Source of the DNA: Labrenzia sp. DG1229
Lineage (GTDB): Bacteria > Pseudomonadota > Alphaproteobacteria > Rhizobiales > Stappiaceae
Reading direction: 5' to 3'
Assembly: GCF_000521215.1 (NCBI RefSeq)
Contig: NZ_KI928920.1
Coordinates: 1 to 38,186, forward strand
DNA: 38,186 nt
Below the pieces are notes generated by a model. That model made no database searches. It was given only the letters and a program-made list of their open reading frames with translations, and had not been told where the DNA came from. Shown piece by piece: positions 8,438 through 17,499 of the stretch. The position numbers and the translations under genes are program-made. The stretch's first letter is position 1. Each line of letters opens with the position of its first letter.

Positions 8438-9250
8438 TCAGCCGACGAAAGCGCGCTCGACGACGAACTCGGCAGGCTTATTGTTTGCGCCTTCGGTCAG
8501 ACCCGCCTCTTCAAGCAGTGTCTTGGTGTCCTTGATCATGTCCATGGAGCCACAGATCATGCCGCGATCAATCGCCGGATCCAGCGGGGGCACGCCCAGG
8601 TCTTCGAACAACTTGCCGGATTTGATCAGATCGGTGATCCGGCCCTGACGCGGAAAGTCTTCGCGGGTGACAGAGGTATAATGCACCAGCTTGTCTTTTG
8701 CGAATTCGCCAATCAGCGGATCGTTGATCGTTTGCTCGACCAGATCCTCGCCATATTTAAGTTCCGCGACTTCGCGGCAGCTATGCGTCAGGATAACCTG
8801 GTCGAACTTCTCGTAAGTGTCCGGATCCCGGATCAGGCTGGCAAACGGGGCGATGCCTGTACCGGTCGAGAACATGTAGACCCGTTTCCCGGGAACAAGG
8901 GCATCATTCACCAGCGTTCCGGTCGGTTTCTTCTTCATCAGCACCGCGTCACCGGGTTGTATTTTCTGAAGATGAGACGTCAGCGGACCATCCGGAACCT
9001 TTATCGAGAAGAACTCAAGCTCCTCGTCCCAGGCCGGGCTGGCGATCGAATAAGCCCGATACAGCGGCTTTCCGTCGATCATCAGGCCGATCATCACGAA
9101 TTCTCCGGAGCGGAAGCGGAAGCTCGCCGGTCGGGTCATGCGGAAGCGGAACAGGCGGTCGGTATAATGCTGGACGGCCGTCACTTCTTCCACGAAGGCG
9201 CCTGCCGGAGCGGCGGCTTCAAGGTCGGCGGGTTTGGCAAGTACGTTCAT
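8438..9250 (-). CDS. fpr: Ferredoxin/flavodoxin-NADP(+) reductase
   Basis: A 270-residue FAD/NAD(P)-binding reductase of the bacterial FPR type, moving electrons between NADPH and ferredoxin or flavodoxin in the cytoplasm. The FAD motif RAYSIAS near residue 65, the phosphate-binding GTGIAPFASLI near residue 125 and MICGSMDMIKDT near residue 225 are in the expected order, and the chain ends with the typical VVERAFVG tail. The start was set at the ATG at 9250, where the family N-terminus begins; an in-frame ATG at 9280 with GGAG upstream would add ten residues and remains possible. It appears monocistronic, with a terminator just downstream. Members of this family are often induced by oxidative stress, but no SoxR-like site was identified here. 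Confidence 0.88.
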   Translation of the reverse strand: MNVLAKPADLEAAAPAGAFVEEVTAVQHYTDRLFRFRMTRPASFRFRSGEFVMIGLMIDGKPLYRAYSIASPAWDEELEFFSIKVPDGPLTSHLQKIQPGDAVLMKKKPTGTLVNDALVPGKRVYMFSTGTGIAPFASLIRDPDTYEKFDQVILTHSCREVAELKYGEDLVEQTINDPLIGEFAKDKLVHYTSVTREDFPRQGRITDLIKSGKLFEDLGVPPLDPAIDRGMICGSMDMIKDTKTLLEEAGLTEGANNKPAEFVVERAFVG

Positions 9251-9429
9251 TACAGTCGATTTCCGTGGGTCATTTCGCATGAGTAGTTATGCTCCATGTA
9301 CCCCACAAACTCCTTGACTTGAAGCAACTCAAATCCACAAAACCGCCGCACTGCAAAAAAATCGTTCCAAAATGAGCCTGATTATTGGTGCAACGGCAAT
9401 CGTTCGCCCCTGCTCGTGTTCGCCATTGT

Positions 9430-10170
9430 TCATTCAACCACAAAATAGCTCACCCAAGGATCATAATAGAATTTTCTCAGCGAAACATTTTCTATTGCAA
9501 CCTGTTCCTTGAGCGCAATTGTCTCACCCTGCCATTTCTTGCTGTTGATTTCGTCAAGCGCGACAATTCCACCCTTGGGCACAAGCGGCAGCAAGTGTTT
9601 CAGGGCTACCCGTGTGGGCTCATAAATGTCGAAATCGAGATAAAGGAGCGCGACAATGAGGTGCGGATTGTCTTCCACGAATTGCGGTATCGTGTCGAGT
9701 GCGTCCCCCTTGACCAGTTCCATCTTCGGAATGTGTGATACCGCACGGTTTCCGTCCTGCAATTCGTGCCACGCGCACAGGCTCTCGTAATTCGTGTCGG
9801 CGAAATCGCTTTCCGAAACATCGCAGCTGTCTTTCGACGACAAGCTTCTGAACCCCTCGAAAGTATCGAACCCTATGACTTTTCGGTTAAAGTTGTAGGG
9901 CTCCAGAATTGTGGACAGGTGATAATAGAGAAAGAGCGAATTTGCCTTGTGAACGCCGCATTCAACGATCGCCCCCTGCACTTCCAGCACCTTCCTGAAA
10001 AGATCGATACGCGTCAGAGAACTGGTAACGGTCTGCCTCTCCGCATAGACAAAGGGAGCTGCTGCGACATCATGAGAAGGCGTCGAGGACAGCAGCCTGT
10101 CCCGTTGCTCCGCATAGGACTTTTCGGTTTCGGACCATTTTGATCCAGTCAATTCGGTCTTGGACTTCAT
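9430..10170 (-). CDS. TylF/MycF-like SAM-dependent methyltransferase
   Basis: A 246-residue protein resembling macrocin-O-methyltransferase (TylF/MycF) family members. IVECGVHKANSLF near residue 68 is the SAM-binding motif, VIGFDTFEGF near residue 98 supplies the acidic ribose-binding region, LLYLDFDIYEPT near 177 and GGIVALDEIN near 200 contain the metal-binding acidic residues of this family. TylF-like enzymes methylate sugar hydroxyls and are common in surface polysaccharide loci. It has a strong GGGGAGG ribosome site. It lies 179 bases upstream of fpr and near the nonulosonate operon, so glycan methylation is the likely role, inferred from family and position. Confidence 0.75.
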   Translation of the reverse strand: MKSKTELTGSKWSETEKSYAEQRDRLLSSTPSHDVAAAPFVYAERQTVTSSLTRIDLFRKVLEVQGAIVECGVHKANSLFLYYHLSTILEPYNFNRKVIGFDTFEGFRSLSSKDSCDVSESDFADTNYESLCAWHELQDGNRAVSHIPKMELVKGDALDTIPQFVEDNPHLIVALLYLDFDIYEPTRVALKHLLPLVPKGGIVALDEINSKKWQGETIALKEQVAIENVSLRKFYYDPWVSYFVVE

Positions 10171-10508
10171 CCGTGCCTCCCCGCGGGACTTTTAAGCGAA
10201 TCCAGACTTACCAAAGATGCGAGACCCCTCACAGTGGATCTTGAGCGAAACCCCCAGGGCAAGTGCATTCCGTTGCGCTTCCAGGTTCGGCTTTCCAGCA
10301 TTGAATGAGCGATCAACGAGACTTCGTGAAGCTGATTTCTTTCTGATTCAAGCGCTCAAAACAATGACCGGCGAACCTCTTTGAAAATGACAATTTCGAG
10401 AAGTTGCTTGATCATGATCTTTTTTATTTGACAGACAAATAGAAAAAGCAAAAGTTACTGGATGCTCAATAACAAAGCATAATAATACCTTCCAATGAGG
10501 CAAAGTAA
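10171..10508. promoter_or_regulatory. Divergent intergenic region upstream of AraC-type regulator
   Basis: This 338-base gap separates the divergent TylF-like and AraC-like genes. The part nearest the regulator is AT-rich, with a TTGACA at 10428-10433 and a CATAAT at 10479-10484. These are not at ideal spacing to each other, so I treat them only as promoter candidates. No coding frame here looks real. Confidence 0.35.
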
Positions 10509-11544
10509 ATGTCCGGACGCGCGCACGAAGAAACAGGCCAATCCATAGCATTTGTGCTCATGGACAGGTTCTCTATGAACGCATTCGCCAGCGTCATTGA
10601 ACCGCTCCGTCTAGCAAATCGACTTCTTGGTCGTGAATTTTACACATGGACAACTTACTCCCTTGATGGGAATTCAGTCATCGCCAGCAACGGCTGTGAT
10701 GTCCTTGTAAACAAATCTATCCGAGAACTAATCGATGTCGACATTACTCTTTTGTGTACTGGCATTGACGTAGAGCGTCTTCCGCTCAACAGCGACCTCG
10801 GCAACAAACTTCGCCGCCTGAACGCCATGGGCCGAACGTTCGGAGCCATCTGCACAGGTGCCTATCTGCTCGCGCGTTACAATCTTCTCGACGGCCGCCG
10901 CTGCACCATTCACTGGGAAAACCTGCGTTCGCTTCGCGAGGAATATCCTGACGTCGAGGTTACGTCCGACATATTCGCGATTGACCGCAATTGCATCACC
11001 TGCGCTGGCGGCATGGCCTCGCTCGACATGATGCTTCGCCTGATTGCGATCCAGCACGGCGCCTATCTTGCCCACGAAGTGGCGGAAGTGGCGCTTTACC
11101 AGAACATGCGCTCAGGTGAATCGGCGCAACGGCATGACATCGAGGCAAGGACTGGAATATCCAACGCCAAGATCCTGGATGCGATCCGGATCATGGACCT
11201 TCATATCGAAGATCCGCTGAGCTGCCAGCAACTCGCCATGACCGTCAACCTGTCCCCCCGCCAGCTGGAGCGCCTGTTCCGCAGGCTATTTCAACTGCAC
11301 GCCAGGTCAATACTACCTGCGCCTGCGCCTTGAAACGGCCCGCGACCTCTTGCGACGGACCAGCCGTCCGGTCCTTGACGTCGCGCTCGCCTGCGGGTTC
11401 GCCTCCACGTCGCATTTCACCAAGTGTTACCGGGAGCGTTTCCTGTGCACGCCGACGGAAGAGCGACAATCCTATCAATGGGCGAATACAAGGACGACAT
11501 CCAGCGTCGGCACGGCAACACCGATGCGGCTGGTGGCGAAATAG
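10509..11544 (+). pseudogene. GlxA/GbdR-type AraC transcriptional regulator, frameshifted
   Basis: The protein has a DJ-1/PfpI-like amidotransferase-fold domain (residues about 10-180, with GAICTGAYLLA at the elbow) and an AraC helix-turn-helix domain. It strongly resembles Pseudomonas GbdR, the glycine-betaine catabolism activator. The first frame ends at 11333, in the middle of the DNA-binding domain. Reading one base on from the TTT at 11289-11291 restores LFNCTPGQYYLRLRLETARD and the second helix-turn-helix (SRPVLDVALACGFASTSHFT), ending at 11544 for about 344 residues, the usual length. A single extra T explains this. Without correction the second HTH is lost and the regulator should not bind DNA normally. 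A good GAGG precedes the ATG. It may be a true mutation or a sequence error. Confidence 0.8.
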
Positions 11545-11570
11545 CCAAGCAATTGCAGATCAATCGGGAA

Positions 11571-11597
11571 AACGCCGCGATCAATGCGGCGTTTTTT
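11571..11597 (+). terminator. Rho-independent terminator after AraC regulator
   Basis: The stem AACGCCGC / GCGGCGTT closes a seven-base loop and runs into a T tract. It lies 27 bases after the restored stop of the AraC-like gene, supporting 11544 as the true original end. Confidence 0.8.
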
Positions 11598-11620
11598 GTA
11601 TTCCGGTCGCCCCCCAGGGA

Positions 11621-11662
11621 GTGTACTCATAAACGATTGGAAGTGGATGACCGCTTTCGGCG
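11621..11662 (+). repeat. 42-bp imperfect repeat, copy 1
   Basis: This sequence aligns without gaps to 17258-17299 with 34 of 42 identities. Both copies start with GTGT.CTCATAAACG and end with GATGACCGCTTTCGGCG, with a variable 10-base middle of equal length. Both lie in intergenic DNA just after a gene end. It may be a remnant of a mobile element or a dispersed intergenic repeat. Confidence 0.7.
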
Positions 11663-11719
11663 CGTGCGCGGTGGCCGTCCAATCGACTGCTTAGGGCGCC
11701 ATAGCGGGACGTATCTGTT

Positions 11720-12379
11720 CTACGACCTACAACCTTCAAGCCATACGTCTGAATTGTCGCTGGCGGCGCACTCTCCCGAAACAAGACGGCGAATACGATC
11801 CGTCCGATCCTGAAGTGCTTGGTCGTCGCTGCCGAGGTTGTAGCGGCCCGGTGAAATTAGGACTGCAAGCAAGGATAGATACTCATCATCCGCTATTGTG
11901 TCGGGCGTTGCGCCATAAACCGCTTCGCTCATACGATGGAACCCCGTGACCCAGCCGTCCGGCCCGCGCCCCATTTCAAGCGTATCGAGCCAAAGCGCCA
12001 TGATCTGCTCTTTGCTCAATCGTGTCTCCAGGCCGAGTGCGTAACCGGTCTGTCGGATTTTTCCGATCCCAGGCGTAAAATTCTCAAATCCAACCCGCTT
12101 GGCAAGCGATTGCGTCACGGTCGTGATCCCGGCCCCCGGCGTAGTCATATCCACGCCGCTGTGTTGCTCAAAGGCCGGATCTTGGACCACTAGAAGTTGA
12201 CGGTAACGCTCTTCACCGAGCGATGAGCCGCCCAAATTTTCAGCGAGAAGGCTGTCGGCTCTTGCGGCAAGTTTTTCTGAAGCTGCGAGCGCATCAAAAT
12301 AGCCATATGCTCCGTATCCCAGCACCCCCGCGAAAAGCAGCAACACTGCAGCAGCGGTGATCTTAAAAATTCTTCTCAT
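11720..12379 (-). CDS. GT51-like transglycosylase-domain protein, altered active site
   Basis: A 219-residue protein with an N-terminal membrane anchor (residues about 5-26) and a domain like the peptidoglycan glycosyltransferase of class A PBPs and MtgA, which polymerises lipid II outside the cytoplasmic membrane. The expected first motif EDxxFxxHxG reads QDPAFEQHSG at 66-75, replacing the catalytic Glu with Gln. The second motif (GGSTITQQ in the family) reads GAGITTVTQSLAKRV at 82-96. The third helix motif SKEQIMALWLDTLEMG is retained around residue 122. It is therefore a family member with doubtful catalysis, perhaps regulatory. It stands alone, between the AraC-like regulator and the IS remnant. 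Confidence 0.7.
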   Translation of the reverse strand: MRRIFKITAAAVLLLFAGVLGYGAYGYFDALAASEKLAARADSLLAENLGGSSLGEERYRQLLVVQDPAFEQHSGVDMTTPGAGITTVTQSLAKRVGFENFTPGIGKIRQTGYALGLETRLSKEQIMALWLDTLEMGRGPDGWVTGFHRMSEAVYGATPDTIADDEYLSLLAVLISPGRYNLGSDDQALQDRTDRIRRLVSGECAASDNSDVWLEGCRS

Positions 12380-12530
12380 AAAAACATGACCCTAGAGCTG
12401 TTCGCAGTGCTTCAGTTTTTCTACCTGAATTGGGGCGGCGCGATGACGCAGCTCTCGATATCACCGTCTAGGTTGGGTTCAAACGGTCGGTCGATATTGC
12501 GGATTAGGTCAGCGTATCGGGAGCAAAGCA

Positions 12531-12998
12531 GACATTGAACTTTGGCATAGCGGCGTGATTCAAGCTCCGAAAAGGAATGTGAGAGAGACTGCACCATACC
12601 CTCACGCGGCGGGCTTACAGCCATGATCCATGCTGTTGTCGATGCCAAGGGCCTGCCACTCCGACTGGCACTCAGCGCCGGGCAAGAGCACGACAGTCTA
12701 CTCGCAGGAGATCTGCTGACAGAACCTCGTCACAACGGGTTGCTGCCTGCCGACAGAGCGTACGACCTTGATGCAATCAGGCAACTTGCTCGAGAGCTTG
12801 GTGCCTGGCCAAACATCCCGCCGAAACGAAATTGCAAAGACCCAATCAGCTTCGGCCCGCATCTCTATCGGGACCGCAATCACGTGGAGCGATTCTTCAA
12901 TCGCATCAGGCATTGCAGTCGGAATAGCCGCGCGATACGACAAGCTGGCGGCGAACTTCCTTGCCTTCATCAAGCTTGCGGCAATCCGCTTATGCTGA
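12531..12998 (+). pseudogene. IS5-family transposase remnant
   Basis: Bases 12531-12573 match the left part of the second element (23922-23964), including GTGATTCAAGCTCCGAAAA. The following coding part starts abruptly in the middle of the transposase (AVVDAKGLPLRLALSAGQEHDSLLA), so roughly 300 bases including the N-terminal half are deleted. The second DDE Asp survives in ADRAYDLDA and the Glu in NHVERFFNR. A one-base insertion around 12910-12925 then shifts the frame, and the C-terminus resumes as AARYDKLAANFLAFIKLAAI, ending at 12998. The element cannot encode an active transposase. Its 3' end lies directly against the stop codon of the TauE-like gene. Confidence 0.8.
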
Positions 12999-13017
12999 AA
13001 TTTTATGGGTCCACGTC

Positions 13018-13785
13018 CTAGAACAATCGCCAGAGCCCAAGCGGGACCAGATAGACACCGAGCCCGAAAATCGCGATCAGAATCAATCGACGAAATGCCG
13101 TTTCCGAAACCTGGCGCCGGATCCGCTGTCCGAACCAGACTCCCGAGAGTGCCGGCGCGATCAGGACAACGGACGCCAATGCCTCGCGGCCGCTCATGAG
13201 GCCGAAGCCACCGAGTGAAACACCGAGTGCAGTTGTCGACAACAGAAACAGAAGCCCCATCGCCTGAATGAGCTCATCCCGGCGTAATCCGAGCGCCTGC
13301 AGGTACATGACACCCGGCACGGTGAATGCTCCGGTCAGGCCGGAGAAAACACCATTCAGGAGGCCCGCAACAATCCCGACCGGCATGATGTTCTTCTCCT
13401 TGAGCGAGAGAGACAGCCCGGCAAGCATCGGGACGGCGTAGGCAACCATGAGCAAACCCAGGATCAGGTCGGCTGCCCCTTCCGGAACCTGGGTCAGAAC
13501 GAAGGTTCCGACACCAAGCGCCAGAACGGCAGTTGTCAAAAACGGCCAGAGGCGTGTCACAAGTGGTCGAAGATATCCGCCGGACAGCCCTTGCCAGGCA
13601 TTGGTCAGAAAAGCGGGCCACAACACAAGCACCATAGCCTTTTCGACACCCACGAAAACGGTCATCAATCCGAGACCGATGGCAGGCAATCCGAAACCGA
13701 CAAGCCCCTTGACAAACCCCGCGATGACGAACGCGATACAGGCGATGGTCAGCAAAAATGGATCCAACCCCAGAATTTCTGTCAA
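13018..13785 (-). CDS. TauE/SafE family membrane permease
   Basis: A 255-residue integral membrane protein with about eight hydrophobic segments. The family signatures are GFVKGLVGFGLPAIGL near residue 23 and the repeat-related GLLNGVFSGLTGAFTVPG near residue 140. TauE/SafE proteins export sulfite or organosulfur/organic anions, or import such compounds, across the inner membrane; the substrate here is not evident. The gene is alone, preceded by a 428-base gap and abutting the IS5 remnant at its 3' end. The C-terminus VPLGLWRLF looks natural, so I do not think the insertion truncated it. Confidence 0.85.
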   Translation of the reverse strand: MTEILGLDPFLLTIACIAFVIAGFVKGLVGFGLPAIGLGLMTVFVGVEKAMVLVLWPAFLTNAWQGLSGGYLRPLVTRLWPFLTTAVLALGVGTFVLTQVPEGAADLILGLLMVAYAVPMLAGLSLSLKEKNIMPVGIVAGLLNGVFSGLTGAFTVPGVMYLQALGLRRDELIQAMGLLFLLSTTALGVSLGGFGLMSGREALASVVLIAPALSGVWFGQRIRRQVSETAFRRLILIAIFGLGVYLVPLGLWRLF

Positions 13786-14213
13786 ACCCGCATTCCGTTT
13801 CTCAATCTTGTGTCATGTTGTTCGAGTTCGTGTTTTCAAATACCGTTCAAAGTGCCCTTAACTGGCTTGAAACAGTTCCGACATCCGGTCCAAGCACCAG
13901 TCGCAAGAAACTCAAGCATGCCCAACTCTGCTGCAGACTCCGTTTTTCCTGCCGAAAACCGGCACGATCCAGCATTGACTTCAATGCCCTGAAACCGAAC
14001 GTCTGCAGGCGTGAGGGAGTAAAATGCCGGTGTCGCGCTTTCATCCCACACTGCCTTGAACGACCACGGCATGCACTGCCCGTACCGCGACGTTACATGA
14101 TCTCCGTAGCGGCGGAGCCGTGATCTTGCAACAGCCGGGTTCCCTGGATCCGGGTTCACCGGTGTCGACAGCCGCATGCGTCCAGGGTGCTGATGCCGCG
14201 ATGTGCCCACAGG
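13786..14213. other. Intergenic region, doubtful small ORF
   Basis: This 428-base gap contains a minus-strand frame at 13836-14210 (124 codons, GTG start, no convincing ribosome site). Its product has no recognisable motif. I do not call it a gene. The upstream part should contain the promoter of the TauE-like gene. Confidence 0.4.
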
Positions 14214-14780
14214 TCAGTTCTGCGTTCCGGAGAGGCATTCCGAGGCGAGCTGAACATTTGCATAGCTGGCAGCCAGAGGCGCCATGATGGATGCGCGAAC
14301 CATGTGAGACGGCACGCTGACACCATTGTGCTCAACATTGGCGGCAGCGCAGGCGTCATGTGCGACCATGACGGCGAAACCCAGATCGACAGCAGCGCGG
14401 ACTGTGGCGTCAACACACATCTGGCTCATTGCACCACACATTATGACCCGCTCGATCTGCTCCCGACGCAAGCAATCTTCCAGGTCTGTGCCAACAAAAC
14501 TGTTTGGCCTGGTTTTTTCAATGACCGTTTCCGGGATGGACGGTTTCACGCTGTCATGAAGATCCGCACCAGGGGTACCCGGGCGGAAAAAAGGAGCCGC
14601 ATCGGACGTCATGACATGTTTGACATGAATCACCGTCGTGCCGTTGCTGCGGGCGGCGGAGAGCAACCCTGCCGCTCTTGCAGCTGCCTCGTCCATGTCA
14701 GGAAGCGGCATTCTACTATTCTCAATGCTTGGAAAGTAGTCGTTTTGGATATCAATCAAGAGCAGCGCAGATCTGGTCAT
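14214..14780 (-). CDS. Isochorismatase-family cysteine hydrolase
   Basis: A 188-residue cytoplasmic hydrolase. The catalytic triad of the family is visible: Asp10 in LLLIDIQNDY, Lys89 in VIEKTRPNSF and Cys122 in GAMSQMCVDATVRAA, with the cis-peptide-type turn before the Cys. Relatives hydrolyse amides or vinyl ethers (nicotinamidase, N-carbamoylsarcosine amidase, isochorismatase); this one is of the short cysteine hydrolase type and its substrate is unknown. It is divergent from a GlxA-type AraC regulator starting 77 bases away, which is a common arrangement for a regulator and its target. Confidence 0.86.
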   Translation of the reverse strand: MTRSALLLIDIQNDYFPSIENSRMPLPDMDEAAARAAGLLSAARSNGTTVIHVKHVMTSDAAPFFRPGTPGADLHDSVKPSIPETVIEKTRPNSFVGTDLEDCLRREQIERVIMCGAMSQMCVDATVRAAVDLGFAVMVAHDACAAANVEHNGVSVPSHMVRASIMAPLAASYANVQLASECLSGTQN

Positions 14781-14856
14781 TTTGTCCTCGTTTCGTCAGT
14801 GCATCCACAACGAGCCATGTTTACGGCGCTTCGCAGCACAGGTACGATTGGCGGAT
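14781..14856. promoter_or_regulatory. Divergent promoter region (isochorismatase / AraC regulator)
   Basis: These 76 bases separate two divergent start codons and should contain both promoters and the AraC-type operator. The segment is too short to assign individual elements by eye. Confidence 0.4.
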
Positions 14857-15828
14857 ATGACAAAAGAAGTGCGAAATACGCCAACCGTTGCGATCATTGC
14901 CTATGAAGGTGCCCAACAGTCCGCCCTGTTCGGATTGGGCGAGATGTTCGATGTGGCGAACCGGCTGGTTGAAAAAGATGCAGAACAAAAGATCAGCCAC
15001 AAGGTTCTGCCAGCCTCGCTGATCATTGACACCGACAGTGCAGATGCCATCATTTTGCCACCCAACCTGACGGGTGTTCGAGGAGACACAGATTGGCATC
15101 TGCACAACTGGATCCAAAAACAACATCTTGCAGGAACGATCATTTGTTCGGCCTGTGCAGGCAGTTTCTGGTTGGGGCATGCAGGAATTTTGGACGGCAG
15201 GCAGGCAACAACCCATTGGGCGCTCGAAGCCGAGTTCAGATCGGCTTTCCCGAAAGTGCAACTCCATGCGGAGCATATACTGCTGGATGACCACGACATC
15301 GTAACCGCGGGAGGTGTCATGGCCTGGATTGACCTTGGAGTTCACCTGATCGGTCGCTGGCTGGGTCCAACTGTCGTTTCGCGCACCTGCCGCCAGATGC
15401 TTATCGATCCGACAGGCCGGGAACAGCGCAATTATCGGTCCTTTCGCCCGACCACGGCCAGAGACCAGACAATTCGCAGCTTGCAGCTTTTGATGGAGCG
15501 AAATGCGGACCGCGATCTGTCCGTTCGTGCGCTGGCCCTTGAAACCGGGCTTTCCGAGCGGTCGTTGCACCGCAAGTTTTCCTCCGAAACAGGATATTCG
15601 ATAAATCGGTATGTGCAGGAACTCAGGGTGGAAAAGGCAAAAGGATTTCTGGAACTAACAACACTGTCGGTCAGCGAAATATGCTGGAAGGTCGGCTACA
15701 CTGATGTTTCTGCATTCAATCGCCTTTTCAGGTCAATTTCGGGATTGAGTGCAGGCGCGTATCGAAATCGATTCAGGATTGATCCGCTCCAACGAAAACT
15801 TGGCATACACCCAGTAAGAAACGGCTGA
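14857..15828 (+). CDS. GlxA-type AraC-family transcriptional regulator
   Basis: A 323-residue regulator. Residues about 10-195 form the DJ-1/PfpI-like domain (SACAGSFWLGHAGILDGRQATTHW contains the nucleophile-elbow position as SACAG), and residues about 225-310 form the AraC double helix-turn-helix (LSVRALALETGLSERSLHRKF and LSVSEICWKVGYTDVSAFNRLF). Unlike the AraC-like gene at 10.5 kb it is intact. The start was set at the ATG at 14857 because the family N-terminus begins there; an earlier ATG at 14782 would overlap the promoter of the divergent isochorismatase. It probably controls that gene, an inference from position. Confidence 0.86.
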   Translation: MTKEVRNTPTVAIIAYEGAQQSALFGLGEMFDVANRLVEKDAEQKISHKVLPASLIIDTDSADAIILPPNLTGVRGDTDWHLHNWIQKQHLAGTIICSACAGSFWLGHAGILDGRQATTHWALEAEFRSAFPKVQLHAEHILLDDHDIVTAGGVMAWIDLGVHLIGRWLGPTVVSRTCRQMLIDPTGREQRNYRSFRPTTARDQTIRSLQLLMERNADRDLSVRALALETGLSERSLHRKFSSETGYSINRYVQELRVEKAKGFLELTTLSVSEICWKVGYTDVSAFNRLFRSISGLSAGAYRNRFRIDPLQRKLGIHPVRNG

Positions 15829-16002
15829 CGACGAAACCAGCGCTGAAATCCTGAGCAGCCCGGTGACCCGCTTGGAAATTTTCGTGTGAGGAATTGTTGG
15901 TACCCGGCGGATAACAACACGACAGCCATGGCCTCCGAAAAAAGTTTCGACCATATCTCTAACCAGATTTCCCTGCCCCAGTGATGCTGCTAGTCTTTCG
16001 TC

Positions 16003-17232
16003 ATGCCAGATTCCACGCTTCCGCGAGTGTCCAACTCGAAAGCCCGCCGCCTCTTTCTTCACAAACACGGACTTTGCACGCACCCGAAAGGGAGCGGCAA
16101 GGGAGAGGATTTGTCGGATGTCATCAACCAGCTTGGCTTCATTCAGGTCGACAGCATCAATACCGTCGCCCGCGCGCATCACATGATCCTCGCGGCCAGA
16201 CGCCCCGCGTACAAGCAAAAGAACCTGAAAAGGCTTCTTGAGCGTGAGCGCCGGTTGTTTGAACACTGGACGCATGATGCCTCTATCATTCCGACCAGTT
16301 TTTTCCCCCACTGGCAATTGCGGTTCCAACGGGACAGGGAACGTCTCGTCGACCGCTGGCGGGATTGGCACCAGAATGAATTCGAGGAGAAACTTGACGA
16401 CGTCCTCAAGAGGATCAGCGATAACGGACCGGTGACATCTGCAACTGTCGGAGAAGATGAAAAACGCAGTTCCGGTGGCTGGTGGGAATGGCATCCGTCC
16501 AAGACGGCACTGGAGTTTCTCTGGCGTACGGGAGAATTGTCGGTTTGCCGCCGTAACGGCTTTCAGAAGGTATACGACCTGACCGAACGGGTGATCCCGG
16601 AAGCGCACAGGTCTCACCGCCCTGCTCCGGAGGAAACAATTGACTGGGCAGCGCGTTCCGCGCTCGAGCGGCTTGGATTTGCGACATCTGGCGAAATTGC
16701 CGCGTTTTGGGATCTGATCACACCCCGGGAAGCAAAAACCTGGTGTCAGGATGCATTGCATAACGGGCAGCTCGTCGAAGCCGAGATCGAGTGTGACGAG
16801 GGTTCATTCCGGCGCGTCTTCATGTTTGCAGATACGCTTGGCGATCTTGACGACACACCCGACCCACCATCCAGGGTTCGCATCCTGTCGCCTTTCGATC
16901 CGGCCTTGCGGGATCGCAAGCGCGCCGAAAGGTTGTTCGGTTTCTCGTACCGGATCGAGATCTTTGTTCCCGAACCCAAGCGGCAGTACGGTTACTATGT
17001 GTTTCCCGTGATGGAAGGAGACCGGCTTGTCGGCCGCATCGACATGAAATCATTCCGGGACGATGGCTGTCTTCAGGTTCGTGCCTTCTGGCCTGAACGC
17101 GGCGTTCGAACCAGCAAGGGACGCCTTGCCCGATTGGAAGCGGAACTCAACCGAATGGCCAGGTTCAGCGACTGCTCGAAGATCAGCTTTGACAAAGACT
17201 GGCTGCGCCAAAGCACGCACTCGCCGGCGTAG
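16003..17232 (+). CDS. YcaQ-family crosslink-repair DNA glycosylase
   Basis: A 409-residue winged-helix protein of the YcaQ/AlkX (HTH_42) family, which removes alkylated bases and unhooks DNA interstrand crosslinks. The catalytic QxD motif is in GFIQVDSINTVARAHHMILAAR (Q48 and D50). The following EHWTHDASIIP segment and the C-terminal VRAFWPERG are family hallmarks. The length matches the family (about 400). The start ATG lacks a clear ribosome site but agrees with the family N-terminus (SNSKARRLFLHKHGL). A long frame on the opposite strand (15733-16761) is a shadow. It stands alone in this region. Confidence 0.88.
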   Translation: MPDSTLPRVSNSKARRLFLHKHGLCTHPKGSGKGEDLSDVINQLGFIQVDSINTVARAHHMILAARRPAYKQKNLKRLLERERRLFEHWTHDASIIPTSFFPHWQLRFQRDRERLVDRWRDWHQNEFEEKLDDVLKRISDNGPVTSATVGEDEKRSSGGWWEWHPSKTALEFLWRTGELSVCRRNGFQKVYDLTERVIPEAHRSHRPAPEETIDWAARSALERLGFATSGEIAAFWDLITPREAKTWCQDALHNGQLVEAEIECDEGSFRRVFMFADTLGDLDDTPDPPSRVRILSPFDPALRDRKRAERLFGFSYRIEIFVPEPKRQYGYYVFPVMEGDRLVGRIDMKSFRDDGCLQVRAFWPERGVRTSKGRLARLEAELNRMARFSDCSKISFDKDWLRQSTHSPA

Positions 17233-17257
17233 AAGAGCTCGCACTTGTGTTTGGGGC

Positions 17258-17299
17258 GTGTTCTCATAAACGGGTGAGCGCCGATGACCGCTTTCGGCG
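17258..17299 (+). repeat. 42-bp imperfect repeat, copy 2
   Basis: Matches 11621-11662 in 34 of 42 positions without gaps. It starts 26 bases after the YcaQ-like stop codon. Further along (about 17335-17395) related fragments such as GACGAAGCAGTCGTCGATG and GAACGACCGCTTT occur, suggesting that the 267-base gap 17233-17499 is made of degenerate repeat sequence. Confidence 0.65.
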
Positions 17300-17499
17300 G
17301 AACCTCCAAAGGAGATCAACAGAGCACGTAGGTCAGCATTGCGGACGAAGCAGTCGTCGATGTTGGCTTCGCGAACGACCGCTTTAGCTAATTCATTCTT
17401 TGTCGTTGAAACTGACGGATCGTCTGAAAGGAAGTACCTTTGCTGCGCAACGGAAGAAAGGCAAGACGCGAGACAAAGTGACCGTTAGATCTTTAGCCT

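Noticed and set aside
13836..14210. 124-codon minus-strand frame in a gap
   Set aside because: GTG start without a ribosome site and no family resemblance; listed only as a doubtful frame in the gap.
15733..16761. 342-codon minus-strand frame
   Set aside because: Antisense to the YcaQ-like gene and the AraC C-terminus, both with clear family motifs; its product has no recognisable features.
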